From Carya illinoinensis (lineage: Eukaryota > Streptophyta > Magnoliopsida > Fagales > Juglandaceae), in NCBI RefSeq assembly GCF_018687715.1, contig NC_056766.1:41015433-41079432 (forward strand): DNA of 64,000 nucleotides. The letters are read 5' to 3'. The translations under genes were made by a program, and so were the position numbers. Positions 33,479 to 44,399 of the stretch are shown in pieces. The notes under the pieces are model-generated. The model saw nothing but the letters and a program-made list of their open reading frames with translations. It had not been told where the DNA came from and made no database searches. Positions within the stretch are counted from its first letter, which is position 1, and every line of letters begins with the position of its first letter.

Positions 33479-33668
33479 GTGCAAGAGTTAGGCAAGAGTT
33501 AGGCAAGAGTTTGGCAAGAGTTAGGCAAGAGTTAGGCAAGAGTTTGGCAAGAGTTAGGCAAGAGTTTGGCAAGAGTTTGGCAAGAGTTAGGCAAGAGTTA
33601 GGCAAGAGTTAGGCAAGAGTTTGGCAAGAGTTAGGCAAGAGTTAGGCAAGAGTTAGGCAAGATGTTTG
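33479..33668 (+). repeat. 11-bp tandem array in solo LTR
   Basis: About 17 units of GGCAAGAGTTA or GGCAAGAGTTT in a row, just upstream of a TATA-like box. The array ends at GGCAAGATGTTTGGCTATAAAA. Because 33 bp equals 11 codons, it creates a spurious repetitive minus-strand ORF. Confidence 0.95.
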
Positions 33669-33670
33669 GC

Positions 33671-33677
33671 TATAAAA
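33671..33677 (+). promoter_or_regulatory. TATA-like box of solo LTR
   Basis: TATAAAA in the sequence GGCTATAAAATGAGGTGC, directly after the 11-bp repeat array and about 1.05 kb into the LTR, where a U3 promoter would be expected. The repeats upstream could act as promoter elements. This is inferred from position only. Confidence 0.45.
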
Positions 33678-33913
33678 TGAGGTGCACACCGAAGCTTTAG
33701 AAGAAGAAGGGGAGGACAACTCAATCTTAGAAAAACACTTGTCAACACACACAATTTTCTGCTATGTACTTGAAAGAATTAGCTCCTTTTTGTTTTAAGA
33801 AATTTTGTTTCTCCTTTTAGTTTCAAAGCTTTGTTGTTTTAGCATTTTTTTAGTGTATTAATATTTGTTCTAGAATTGTATTTCATTAAGTGTAATACCT
33901 TAATTTCCATTAA

Positions 33914-33962
33914 GTTACTAGTTTGTTTCATTACTAGTTTGTTTCATTACTAGTTTGTTTCA
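33914..33962 (+). repeat. 16-bp tandem triplication in solo LTR
   Basis: Three perfect copies of ATTACTAGTTTGTTTC, give or take the phase, in the R/U5 part of the solo LTR. Confidence 0.9.
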
Positions 33963-35848
33963 TACAATAAAAGAAATTGTTTTAGAAGTTTTTAATCAAG
34001 TGTGCTATTTTGTTTCATAAAGAATTGCTTTAGAAGTTCTCATTAATTGTGTAACCTTAATTTATTGCAAGAAAGGTTTGGTTTTAAGCTTTTGTTTTTG
34101 TTTTTAATTTTTCTGAAACATCATATATGAGAAATTGTTCCTTTTCGTTTCGAATTTCAATTGAATCGTGAAAGGACGTTTTCGTTTAGACTTTTCGTTC
34201 CCTATTTTATTTAACTTCAATTTAAAGTTTATAGAATACTTTTGAGTTTCTGTTTACTTATTTCGTGTTATTTATTTTTCTTACTTCTTTAAGTTTTCAT
34301 TTAATAGTGATTACAACTGTTATGTGTTATTTTGAGAATTCGTGATTTAATTACAAAGATGAATTCTAAAATCTTGGTTTTGGGTATTTTAAATTTTCCG
34401 TTCATGTTTTGTCAATTACTTTCTAATTTAGTTTAATGCTTAATTTAGTTTTATTAATTTCTGAGTTTAATTTATTAGTCCTTTACATTCCAATCCAACA
34501 AACAAAAAATTCAAAAGATATGAATCTAGTCCATGACTAGTACCCTTTTCCATCCATTGCATATACCATCATTTTATTTTCTCTTTGTGAAGTTTTTCAC
34601 AATTTTTCAACGAGTTTAATTTTAAGCAACTTTCCCTGAGGAGACGATCTAGGAATTTATTCCTAATTATTACACGACATCCTCCTGCACTTGGGATAGC
34701 ATTAGTGCTACTCATTTTTGAGTGAGTCACTAAGTACCAGAATTTTTTCTTAATATAAAACAAGCTGTTTAAAACATACATAAATAAAATATTACAAAAA
34801 ACACAAATATAGTTTTAAACCAAACTATAAAGCATAACTTCGACTCAAAACCCCGGCAGAGCCGCATCCTCGGGCTCAGCCTCCTCCTCCTCCTCGAATC
34901 CTGCACCAAAATCTACGGAACCAAAAATGGTACCGCAGGTAAGTAAAATCCAAACACCACCAGATAAAAGCATATAGAACTCAAACAATATGCATGAAGT
35001 GATGCCAATGCGCAAACCCATAAAAACATATTTTTCCACACACGCCAAAAATCCCATTTGGCCCAAAAACATATCCTTTCCAAATATCACGCCAAAAGTC
35101 ACATTTGGCCCATATCCATCTCAAACCATTATCCATTTTATCCGTATGCACCATGACCTCCCCTAGGGGTCATCCGCACACCCTGGCTCCAGTGCCACAC
35201 CGCAGAGTACCACCACGCATGTGACACCTAACGAGCGATGCCCAGTTCCGCGCCCCGCGTGTTCGTAGCCAAGCATCCTCTAGCCCTCACCAGCGAAGGG
35301 CCACAGAGTCGATGCGTAGATGGATGCCCGGTTCCGCGCCCGGCGCGTTCGTAGCCAAGCATCCCCTAGCCCCCGCTCCCATCGTCGCCCAGCGACAACC
35401 CAGGGGACATCACTCAGTTTATTCCGCTCCCGAGTGACCAGAGGAGCTCCACCGAGATAATACCCCATCCCGGCTTGGGGTCGTGATACACACGCACCCG
35501 TAAGTCCACTTACGCCAATTAAACAGGCCTTTCTCAATTAAATAAAAACACACGTGCATGCACCATGTAAATGCTATATCAATGCACAAAAATAATCAAC
35601 CAACATATATCAATAAAACAAGCAACTCCGTCCTCCATCCATCCAACCCCCGAACTCCTCGGACTCAGTCCGGAATCAACCAACCAGCAGATAAAATTAT
35701 TGACTGAGCAATATATATTTAAATCTGAAAATAGGGTTTGGAAAATACTTACAGCGCTATACGGTATTTTTAGAAAGCTTGCGGCGTTGCAAACGGCGGA
35801 GAAAAAGTAACGTAACAGTGAAAATACACGCAAAAGCGGGTCATCACA

Positions 35849-35863
35849 TCCTCCCCCCCTTAA
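35849..35863 (-). other. Polypurine tract of Tekay-like element
   Basis: On the minus strand AAGGGGGGAGGA is immediately followed by the LTR start TGTGATGACCC. It would prime plus-strand synthesis. Confidence 0.85.
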
Positions 35864-35968
35864 AAACAAATTTCGTCCTCGAAATTTGCAAGATCAACCA
35901 CCAACTTAAAACAAGTCACATAAAAACACATAAACCAGCTGTGACCAAGATTAAGATACATACCTTCA

Positions 35969-37642
35969 TCATTCAAACAAGTACGGGTACTGCTCCCTCA
36001 TGTCCGCTACTCGCTCCCAAGAGAAGTCTTGAGCTAACGGATCTCCCCAAGCCACCTTAACCAGAGGTATCGTCTTGGACCTCAACTGTTGCTCCTTCCA
36101 ATCCATGATCTGCGACGGAACAACCTCATAAGTGAGATCCGGTTGCAACTGAATACCCTCTGGGTCGACGAAGCGTGGCTCTTGCTGTCCAAAGCTCTTC
36201 TTCAGGGATGATACGTGGAAGACATCATGAATATCCCCAAAATACTCTGGCAAAGCAACTCTATAGGCGACGGACCCTACCTTCTCCAGAATCTGAAAAG
36301 GGCCGACATACCTCGGATCCAACTTCCTCTTCTTACCAAAACGCTTAACACCTCTCATGGGAGAGACTTTAAGGTAAACCCAATCACCAACTTCAAAAGA
36401 TAACTCTCTCCTCTTGGTATCAGCGTAACTTTTCTGGCGACTCTGAGCTGCCGCCATTTTATCTCTGATGATCCGGACTTGGCTTTGCATCTCTTGAATT
36501 ATTTCGGGTCCAATTATCCTACTCTCCCCGACTTCATCCCAACACAAGGGCGACCTGCACTTTCTCCCATAAAGAGCTTCGTAGGGAGCCATCTGAATGG
36601 TCGCATGGAAGCTATTATTATATGCAAACTCGATGAGCGGCAAATGGTTTTCCCAACTCCCTTGAAATTCCATGACACATGCTCGCAACATGTCTTCAAG
36701 GGTCTGAATGGTGCGCTCTGATTGGCCATCTGTTTGCGGGTGATATGCAGTACTGAACTTCAACTTAGTACCCAAAGCTGCTTGCAAACTCTTCCAGAAC
36801 TGCGACGTAAACCTTGGGTCTCGATCCGACACTATACTCTTTGGTATGCCGTGCAGCCGTACTATCTCCTTGACATACAAGCGGGTCAACTTACCCAAGG
36901 AATCGGTGTTATTAACAGGCAAGAAATGAGCACTCTTCGTTAACCGGTCAACAATCACCCAAACAGAATTTTTCCCACTAGGCGTCCTCGGCAAACCCAC
37001 TACAAAGTCCATCGTGATGTCATCCCATTTCCACTCAGGAATAGGGAGGGGTTGGAGCATACCTGCAGGTCTTTGATGCTCGGCCTTCACTTGACGGCAT
37101 GTGTGGCATTTCTCAACATATAAGGCAATATCCTTCTTCATTCCATCCCACCAGTAATTTTTCTTCAAGTCCCGATACATCTTTGTACTGCCGGGATGAA
37201 CTGAATAAGGGGCCGCATGAGCTTCTGCCATGATCCGCTCTTTGAATTCTGAATCTTTGGGGACCACTCTGCGATCTTGGAACCGAAGTATCCCATCTTT
37301 ATCCAGGCTATAATGCAACGGCCCTCGAGATTTTCTGACTCTTTTTCTAATATTCAGCAGCTTCGGATCCTTCCTTTGAAGAGTCTTCAATTCTTCAAAA
37401 TCAGTTACCCGAATATCAAGAACTGAAGATAAAATCTCTTCTTGCTGCGAACTCTCAATAAGGAGCCTTATCATCCCACAAAGCAACGAATCCAATTCTG
37501 ACAGCTCGGCTTCATCTTCCAAGTGCGACTTTCGGCTCAAAGCATCAGCAACTATATTAGCCTTCCCCAGATGGTACTTGATCTCACACTGATAGTCACT
37601 GATTAGCTCTAGCCATCGCCTCTGCCTCATGTTCAGATTTTT
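35969..37642 (-). pseudogene. Tekay-like RNase H end, integrase and chromodomain-like tail
   Basis: 553 open codons after a single TAG. The RNase H end reads NMRQRRWLELISDY and VADALSRK. Integrase follows: an HHCC zinc finger (H in VHPGSTKMYRDL, then CHTCRQ), the catalytic core (ITMDFVVGLPRT, IVSDRDPRFTSQFW, HPQTDGQSERTIQTLEDML) and a C-terminal GPFQILEKVGSVAYRV and FHVSSLKK. The last 40 residues (IMDWKEQQLRSKTIPLVKVAW, then FSWERVADMREQYPYLF) match the chromodomain-like tail of Tekay chromoviruses, thought to steer integration to heterochromatin. It would be functional apart from the upstream stop. Confidence 0.88.
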
Positions 37643-39351
37643 CTAGAAAAACAAATGCTTCAATCTCTTGTGATCAGTAAATACCTCGCAAGCTTGCCCA
37701 TACAAGAAGTGCCGCCAGATCTTGAGAGCAAAAACAATCGCAGCCAATTCTAAATCATGCGTCGGATAATTCTTCTCATGGTCCTTTAGCTGACGAGATG
37801 CATAGGCAACAACCCGTCCTTCCTGCATAAGGACACAACCCAAACCAAACTTAGACGCATCACTGAAGACTACGAATGGCTTATGCGGTTCTGGGAGCGC
37901 TAACACTGGTGCCGTCGTCAACCTGTTCTTTAATTCTTGGAAGCTTCTCTCACACTTATCTGACCAAACAAATTCTGTATTCTTCCGAGTCAAAGTTGTG
38001 AGAGGTCCGGATAGGCGAGCAAATCCCTCCACAAATCTTCGGTAGTATCCGACGAGCCCCAAGAAACTCCGGATCTCGCGCACTGTAGTCGGGTGCTGCC
38101 ATGACAAAATGGCTTCTACCTTACTAGGATCAACAGCCACTCCGTCTCGGAAAATCACATGCCCAAGAAATCTAACTTCTTCCAACCAGAATTCACACTT
38201 ACTGAGCTTGGCATACAACTGGTGTTCTCTCAATTTCCCAAGTACCAGACGAAGATGATACACATGCTCTTCAACATCTCGGGAATAAATCAGAATATCA
38301 TCGATGAATACTACCACAAAGGAATCCAGATAAGGTCGAAATACTCGATTCATTAAATCCATGAAAGCAGCAGGGGCATTAGCTAACCCAAACGACATCA
38401 CCTTAAATTCATAATGCCCATACCTCGACCTGAAGGCAGTTTTAGGCACATCCTTGTCTCTGATCCTCAGCTGGTAGTATCCCGACCTCAGATCAATTTT
38501 AGAGAACACGGCTGCTCCTTGAAGCTGATCAAATAAATCATCTATCCGCGGGAGAGGGTATTTATTTTTGATGGTCACCTTATTCAATTCTCGATAATTG
38601 ATGCACATACGGAGGGTTCCATCTTTCTTCTTAACAAACAAAACTGGTGCACCCCACGGCGACGTACTAGGCTGAATAAATCCCTTCTCTACCAGCTCTT
38701 GCAACTGAGTCTTCAACTCTTTTAATTCAGCCGGTGCCATGCGATAAGGAGCTTTATGCACAAGAGCCGCTCCAGGTTCCAAGTCTATAACAAATTCCAT
38801 TTCCCGCACAGGGGGTAGTCCGGGCAAGTCATCCACAAACACATCGGGGAATTCTTCCACAACTGGAATGTCTGCCAAAGACTTCTTCTCAGATGGCGTG
38901 GACACCATCTGAACCAAGAATGCATCCGCTCCCCATGCAATCTCCCTTCTTGCTTGAATTGCCGATATAATTACCGGCTTTTCTTTCAATTTACTCCCCG
39001 CAAATTCCAGACAATCACCATCTGGAAGCTGAAAGCTAATTATCCGACTTCTACAATTAATACTCGCAGAATATCGGTATAGCCAATCCATCCCAAGGAT
39101 GATATCAAAACCCAACAGCTTAAACACCACCAAATCAGCATCCAAGAACCTTCCATCAAAATTTAACGGGCATCCCAAAGCAACCTTGGAACACCACACC
39201 ATTTCACTATCGGGTAGAGTCACTACCATAGACTTCGGCAACAGTTTCGTGACCAAATTACACACCCGAGCAAAAGTGGAAGATACAAACGACTGTGACG
39301 CACCGGAATCAAACAAAGTGCAAGCATAAAACTCATACAAACGGACTCTTC
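37643..39351 (-). pseudogene. Tekay-like protease, RT and RNase H
   Basis: About 565 codons. The protease has the catalytic triad in [14 protein letters not shown] and the DIILGMDWL block. RT has [54 protein letters not shown] and the catalytic FIDD. RNase H has [18 protein letters not shown] and [18 protein letters not shown], with [13 protein letters not shown] at its end. No ATG opens this frame: the first residues are encoded by TTGTATGAG, and the frame joins gag through an intron. The only visible lesion is the TAG at 37643-37645 between HLFF and KNLNMRQ, where relatives have Gln. Confidence 0.88.
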
Positions 39352-39447
39352 CTGAACCAACACATTAACCCATGAAATCCAAAAAAGCAAAGGAGAAACC
39401 AAAAATACCAAAAATTAAATCCAACTTAAAATTAAATTAATCCATAC
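39352..39447 (-). other. Putative 96-bp intron between gag and pol
   Basis: The gag frame ends VITG-Met-Asp-stop. A GTATGG donor at 39447 inside that Gly codon and an acceptor GGTTCAG ending at 39352 remove 96 bp of T-rich DNA. The join reads GVITG then [18 protein letters not shown] without a stop, in frame with protease. Unspliced RNA would give gag alone and spliced RNA gag-pol. This is a sequence-based inference; the pol frame has no ATG at its start, which supports it. Confidence 0.65.
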
Positions 39448-40674
39448 CTGTAATTACTCCAGCATCATGGGTCGCTGGCGCCTCATCATCCACCTCTCCG
39501 GGTGTGACAGCATAAACCCGGGCTTGCACTGCTTGTCTTGGGTTGGTTCTTCCACCGTGTCTACCTCCACGGCTTCCTTGAACTCTGACGGGGCACTCCC
39601 GGGCAATATGTCCCACTTGGCCGCACCGGTAACACTGGGGTCCACTACTCAGCCGACACTCGCCCTCATGAGCTCTATTACATGCTCCACAAATTGGCAC
39701 CCGTCCTCCCATACGAACGCCTGAGGACGTTTGAGGTCGAGTTCCGGTCCGCTGAACAAATTTCTGAGGCGAACCCGAGCTGCTTCCTTCACCAGAAAAA
39801 CTCCGCCTCTTATGTCCTGGAGGGGAGCCCATACTCAGATTATTTTCTCGCTCCACAAGGGTGGCCACATCCACTAATTCCTGAAAAGTGGATATCCGAT
39901 GGCTGACCACCATACGGCGTATATCAGGGCGTAGTCCCTCCTGAAAACTATCAGCTCGCATCTCCTCTGTGGCGATAAGGTGGGGAGCAAATCGCCCAAG
40001 TTCTATGAATCTCCGGGCGTACTGTTCCACTGTCGCGCCCCCTTGGACCAAATTTGAGAACTCTCTTGCCTTCTGCTTCCTTACCGATGCGGGAAAGAAG
40101 CGGTCGTTAAATTCCTTCTTGAAGCGCTGCCAGGTCACAGCAGCGAAAGATCCCAATTCTGATTCTAGCATCACCCTCTTGGTATCCCACCAATCAAACG
40201 CGGTACCTTGCAACAGATAGCTGGCGTAGAGTACCTGTTGCGCCTCGGTGCATCCACACACCTCAAATGTTCTTTCCAGGTCTTTGATCCATTTTCCAGC
40301 TTGAAGTGGATCCTCTTCTCCAGTGAAGTGTGGAGTTCTATGCGCCAGGAAGCGCTCATAGGTGCATCCGGCTTGCACCATGCTACTGGACGCTCCTGGG
40401 TACATCCAAGGCCCTCCCTGATGTGGCCAAGGACCTCCTGGTTGTGGTCAAAACCCTCCTTGCTGTGGACAAGACCCTCCTTGTTGTGGCCAGGGACCCC
40501 CTTGTTGTGGCCAAGGTCCTCCTTGTTGTGGCCAAGGCCCTGTCTGTTGTGGCCTAATATTCTGCTGCATAAATTCGTCATCTGCCGTATTGCTTCGGCT
40601 ATGGAGTCATCCCTTGAGGTATTGTCCCGTGGCTCCTGAGTAGATTTCCTTGGTCTCTCCATTTTTCCTGCCAC
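39437..40674 (-). pseudogene. Tekay-like gag
   Basis: Starts at one of two nearby ATGs (40674 or 40662, the latter MERPRKSTQEPRDN). After IRQMTN a one-base shift near 40575 moves to the frame MQQNIRPQQT, where a 21-bp unit encoding GGPWPQQ is repeated about seven times with a TGA near 40450. From 40405 the frame is clean: CTYERFLAHRTPHFTGEEDPLQ, a capsid-like helical region (FDWWDTKRVM, WQRFKKEFNDRFFP, VEQYARRFIELGRF), then CGACNRAHEGEC and a C-x2-C-x4-H-x4-C knuckle CYRCGQVGHIAREC. It ends by running into the putative intron. Gag would form the particle. Confidence 0.85.
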
Positions 40675-40931
40675 AACACAACTCTTGACCCTCCTTTAAG
40701 AAAACAAATAAAACCATCATAAAACCAACAAAAAACAAAACCAACCCCACACAGCAAGAAACAAAAGAAACCAGCATGCAAAACATAACCAAATAAATAA
40801 AAACAAACAAACAAGTTCAAACAAATAAAGCAAATAAAACAAATTAAATAACTGTACTTAACATAATTTTAAAACACAACTTTAAAAGCATTCTGGTGCT
40901 ACCTACGGGACATGTGGTTTTTCCCTGAGCC

Positions 40932-40950
40932 AAACCGCTCTGATACCACC
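40932..40950 (-). other. Primer binding site of Tekay-like element
   Basis: Just inside the 5' LTR the minus strand reads GGTGGTATCAGAGCGGTTT, the initiator methionine tRNA type. Confidence 0.9.
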
Positions 40951-42224
40951 TGTGACGCCCCCAAATCCCCACGCACGGACACGGGGAAATCGAGACGTCC
41001 GGATGGTGACAACCCGGGTCATCACCCTATCGACGAGTGCCAAGTGTGTGCAAAAGCAACAAATGTGCACGAAGGAACACGCAGCGGATAACGAAAGTCA
41101 TATAACTAAGTACCAGAATTTTTTCTTAATATAAAACAAGTTGTTTAAAACATACATAAATAAAATATTACAAAAAACACAAATATAGTTTTAAACCAAA
41201 CTATAAAGCATAACTTCGACTCAAAACCCCGGCGGAGCCGCATCCTCGGGCTCAGCCTCCTCCTCCTCCTCGAATCCTGCACCAAAATCTACGGAACCAA
41301 AAATGGTACTGCAGGTAAGTAAAATTCAAACACCGCCAGATAAAAGCATATAGAACTCAAACAATATACATGAAGTGATGCCAATGCGCAAACCCATAAA
41401 AACATATTTTTCCACACACGCCTAAAATCCCATTTGGCCCAAAAACATATCCTTTCCAAATATCACGCCAAAAGTCACATTTGGCCCATATCCATCTCAA
41501 ACCATTATCTATTTTATCCGTATGCACCATGACCTCCCCTAGGGGTCATCCGCACACCCTGGCTCCAGTGCCACACCGCAGAGTACCACCACGCATGTGA
41601 CACCTAACGAGCGATGCCCAGTTCCGCGCACCGCGCGTTCGTAGCCAAGCATCTTCTAGCCCTCACTAGCGAAGGGCCACGGAGTCGGTGCGTAGAGCGA
41701 TGCCCGGTTCCGCGCCCGGCGCGTTCGTAGCCAAGCATCCCCTAGCCCCCGCTCCCGTCATCGCCCAGCGACAACCCAGGGGACATCACTCAGTTTATTC
41801 CGCTCCCGAGTGACCAGAGGAGCTCCACCAAGATAATACCCCATCCCGGCTTGGGGTCGTGATACACACGCACCCGTAAGTCCACTTACGCCAATTAAAC
41901 AGGCCTTTCTCAATTAAATAAAAACACACGTGCATGCACCATGTAAATGCTATATCAATGCACAAAAATAATCAACCAACATATATCAATAAAACAAGCA
42001 ACTCCGTCCTCCATCCATCCAACCCCCGAACTCCTCGGACTCAGTCCGGAATCAACCAACCAGCAGATAAAATTATTGACTGAGCAATATATATTTAAAT
42101 CTGAAAATAGGGTTTGGAAAATACTTACAGCGCTATACGGTATTTTTAGAAAGCTTGCGGCGTTGCAAACGGCGGAGAAAAAGCAACGTAACAGTGAAAA
42201 TACACGCAAAAGTGGGTCATCACA
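40951..42224 (-). repeat. 5' LTR of Tekay-like element
   Basis: 1274 bp, partner of the split LTR on the left. It ends at the ATTTT duplication at 42225, beyond which the TNL LRR coding text resumes. Confidence 0.92.
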
Positions 42225-42229
42225 ATTTT

Positions 42230-42786
42230 GATTCAAATGTGGCAATGAGAGTGATTCTCCACTTGATGAAGTTTCATATTCATTTGTAGACAAAGCAAAA
42301 TGCATACTACACTGTCCTTTACCCTCCACCTTCTTTCATATTCAAGCTCCAAGAGAAAGCATCTTTATCTGCTGTAATTGAAGAATGTAATTTTAGATAT
42401 GCATAAGGTTTTGGCAACCTCCTAAATATAAAACCCGAAGCCCAGTGAGATGCCCGATGGATGGAGATATTTCTTTGAAAACAGAGTAGGAAAGGTTAAT
42501 GTATTCTAAAGTTTCCATTGAACAATCAAATTCAAGAACGCTTTGAAGGCTTGAAAAATCTTCAAGGTCAAGTGATTTTAAAGATCTCAACTTCAGCCTT
42601 TTGGGAAGATTCCTGAGGCTATTGCATTGATTAAGATTGAAAGGAACAAACTCATCGAGCAATCCAATAGAATGGTGAACTCCAACTAAATGAGTCTTAT
42701 CCTTCAAATGAAAGGTCTGAGATGCTTGTTAGAAATTGACAATCAGAGAAATCTGTAACTATCAAGTTTTAAAAATCTTGTAAAAA
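42230..42786 (-). pseudogene. TNL resistance gene, LRR part
   Basis: Minus-strand leucine-rich repeats typical of TNL proteins. Upstream frame: TDFSDCQFLTSISDLS. After a one-base shift: LVGVHHSIGLLDEFVPFNL, then CNSLRNLPKRLKLRSLKSLDL, SSLQSVLEFDCSMETLEYINL, ISPSIGHLTGLRVLYLGGC. A stop follows NLMHI, where intact genes continue to the next repeat, and later text (NEYETSSSGESLSLPHL) reaches the Tekay-like insertion. The TIR and NB-ARC exons are not in the 800 bp upstream before the Athila-like element begins, so they are lost or lie beyond 64000. With 31839-32454 it forms one gene split by about 9.8 kb. Confidence 0.82.
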
Positions 42787-43591
42787 AAAAGAAAAATAGA
42801 AATTTATAATTAGCATAAAAGAAATGTACAACATGGTTCAAACTTCTTATAAAGCGAAGCACACAATAACAAATATAAAACAATTTATAATTAGTAATTA
42901 CATAGAAACCAAGACATGACAATTGTCGCTGGGGGGGGGGGGTTTGGTGGTAATATTTTCTCTACAAACTGCATGCAATTACATATAGCTTAAAGTTTGA
43001 AAAGCTTATTCTAGGAGAAGCAAACTTTTTTTCATGAAGAGCTCACAATTCCCATGAAAGGAATGGTGCTCTATCTCTTAATCCTTTCTTTAAAGTTTCT
43101 GAAAAGACGGTATCTTCCTAAGTTAGGCAGATGCTTTAGATGAATATGGATCCAAGAGACTTTGATCTCTTAAACCACATGCGTAGCTATGTTATCAAAC
43201 TGGAAGGAAAGAAGCAAGAGGAGAGAGAATGGTTCACCTGCGCAAAAGGCACCCTACAAACATCATAACTAGTACAAAGCCTGGAGTGCAACTCCAATAG
43301 CTGCCACATTCTTTTGCAATGAACACAGCATCCGGGGACTCTCAACTTGCAAACAGCTAAATATTGTCAAAATCTCAAAGCATATTTAGCATGCACATAG
43401 ATGATGCTATATTATCTAATCACAAATTTATGCTATATTATTTGATCCCACGAGTAGAATCATCATAATTAATTGATCAATTTGATTTCACATTACAACA
43501 ACATAAAAATTTGATTTGACATGCTTTGCTCACTCCTACTTATAGCATGTGAATCATCCTCAACTAAAACGACTCTTCCATCAAAGGATAC
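42787..43591. other. Non-coding DNA upstream of TNL LRR piece
   Basis: About 800 bp between the LRR fragment and the Athila-like LTR, perhaps TNL intron. I find no NB-ARC or TIR motif on either strand. It contains a run of 12 or more G near 42931. Confidence 0.5.
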
Positions 43592-44399
43592 TGATTATGC
43601 CCAAAGAATAACGCGGTAGTTGTAGCACAGCTTTGGGGTGTCGATTCCACAGGGAGGCAAATTAAAAGAATAGCAAGAGGAACAAAGAAACTAAAGAGAA
43701 ATATTAAATAAGTAATAGAGAACAAAGATTAATTTTAAATGTAAATTAAAGTGAAGCAAAGTGATTAACAGAAAAAAGTACTCAAATTTGACAAACAGTA
43801 GAGCGTCGGGAATCCCTTGCACAAATCTGGTATTTTAATTATTCTTAATTCATTGGATAACTCAATTAGGAACTCAATTCCCGAAATTCCCAATCGGAAG
43901 GTATAGATTTATAAACCAGACTTAAATCAAATGTAACCCTTTTTTTCTGTCTTCTTCTTTTTTTCTTCTTTTAATCGAAAATGATAAAATTAAAGAAAGA
44001 AAATACAAATTCCACACCTAGTATATACTTGGAAGTAAAAAGGGTAAGAAAATCTGTGTATAGGTTATACTCCAATGTGGAGAGGCATGGATGATATGGG
44101 CATATGAAAAGAAAAAGCTACATGTGTTTATTGGCTCAAAGTTGGCTACTAGGGGTCTATGATGGAAACGATAGCTTGAAAGGCTCAAACGTTAATCCTA
44201 AGTTGACCTTCGTCATATCCTAAGTATATCCACCATTGTACCACAAACCATGTAATGATATTCTCAAAAGAAGTGCCCAATTCAACAGATCAATGAACGC
44301 TTATCACAATTTACTGCATTTGTATCATCTCAATTCTCTCCAAACTCACATGAATACTTAAGCAAAAGAGTTCTCTAGCTACATGTGTCAAACCACCAT
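43592..44399 (-). repeat. 3' LTR of Athila-like element, distal piece
   Basis: Between the TNL flank and the nested element. Its outer end on the plus strand is TGATTATGCCCAAAG. It has the CTGTGGAATCGACACC phrase near its end, a signature seen in related LTRs here (compare CCTGTGGAATACGATCC in the nested element). It continues at 52521-52731 after the ACCAT duplication. No second copy is in the window, so boundaries are inferred. Confidence 0.65.

Larger units (their letters stand above)
32620..34729 (+). repeat. Solo LTR of the Athila-like non-autonomous family
   Basis: 2110 bp starting TGATTGAGCTGAAATATTGC and ending TTTTTGAGTGAGTCA, the same ends as the 3' LTR at 56351-58960. It is flanked by CTAAG (32615-32619 and 34730-34734). 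No internal region is present, so it is a solo LTR left by LTR-LTR recombination. Its middle differs from the other copy: it holds an 11-bp tandem array and a 16-bp array instead of the CACATGCAG-rich block. It is nested in the 3' LTR of the Tekay-like element and so is younger than it. Confidence 0.88.
32460..35848 (-). repeat. 3' LTR of Tekay-like element, split by solo LTR
   Basis: Outer piece 32460-32619 and inner piece 34735-35848 rejoin across the CTAAG duplication to give 1274 bp, the same length as 40951-42224. The two LTRs differ at relatively few positions by eye. Inside the LTR a unit of about 90-100 bp carrying GATGCCC(A/G)GTTCCGCG and CGTTCGTAGCCAAGCATC is present twice in tandem. 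Confidence 0.9.
32460..42224 (-). mobile_element. Tekay-like Ty3/gypsy chromovirus inserted in the TNL gene
   Basis: A minus-strand element flanked by the 5-bp duplication ATTTT (32455-32459 and 42225-42229). The 5' LTR is 40951-42224 (1274 bp). The 3' LTR is 32460-32619 plus 34735-35848, which sum to exactly 1274 bp once the nested solo LTR and its duplicated CTAAG are removed. LTRs start TGTGACGCCCCCAAATCC and end GGTCATCACA. The primer site is methionine-type, and the polypurine tract reads AAGGGGGGAGGA. Gag, protease, RT, RNase H, integrase and a C-terminal chromodomain-like end follow in order. Only a few lesions are present, so the insertion is young. Confidence 0.93.

Noticed and set aside
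33405..33605. Repetitive minus-strand ORF with an 11-residue repeat
   Set aside because: Produced mechanically by the 11-bp tandem array inside the solo LTR.
33479..33668. Array of short direct repeats resembling CRISPR
   Set aside because: Units are 11 bp with no spacers, in plant LTR DNA; it is a simple tandem repeat.
41955..42329. 124-codon minus-strand ORF spanning the TNL and LTR junction
   Set aside because: Chimera of TNL pseudogene text and Tekay-like LTR sequence; not a gene.
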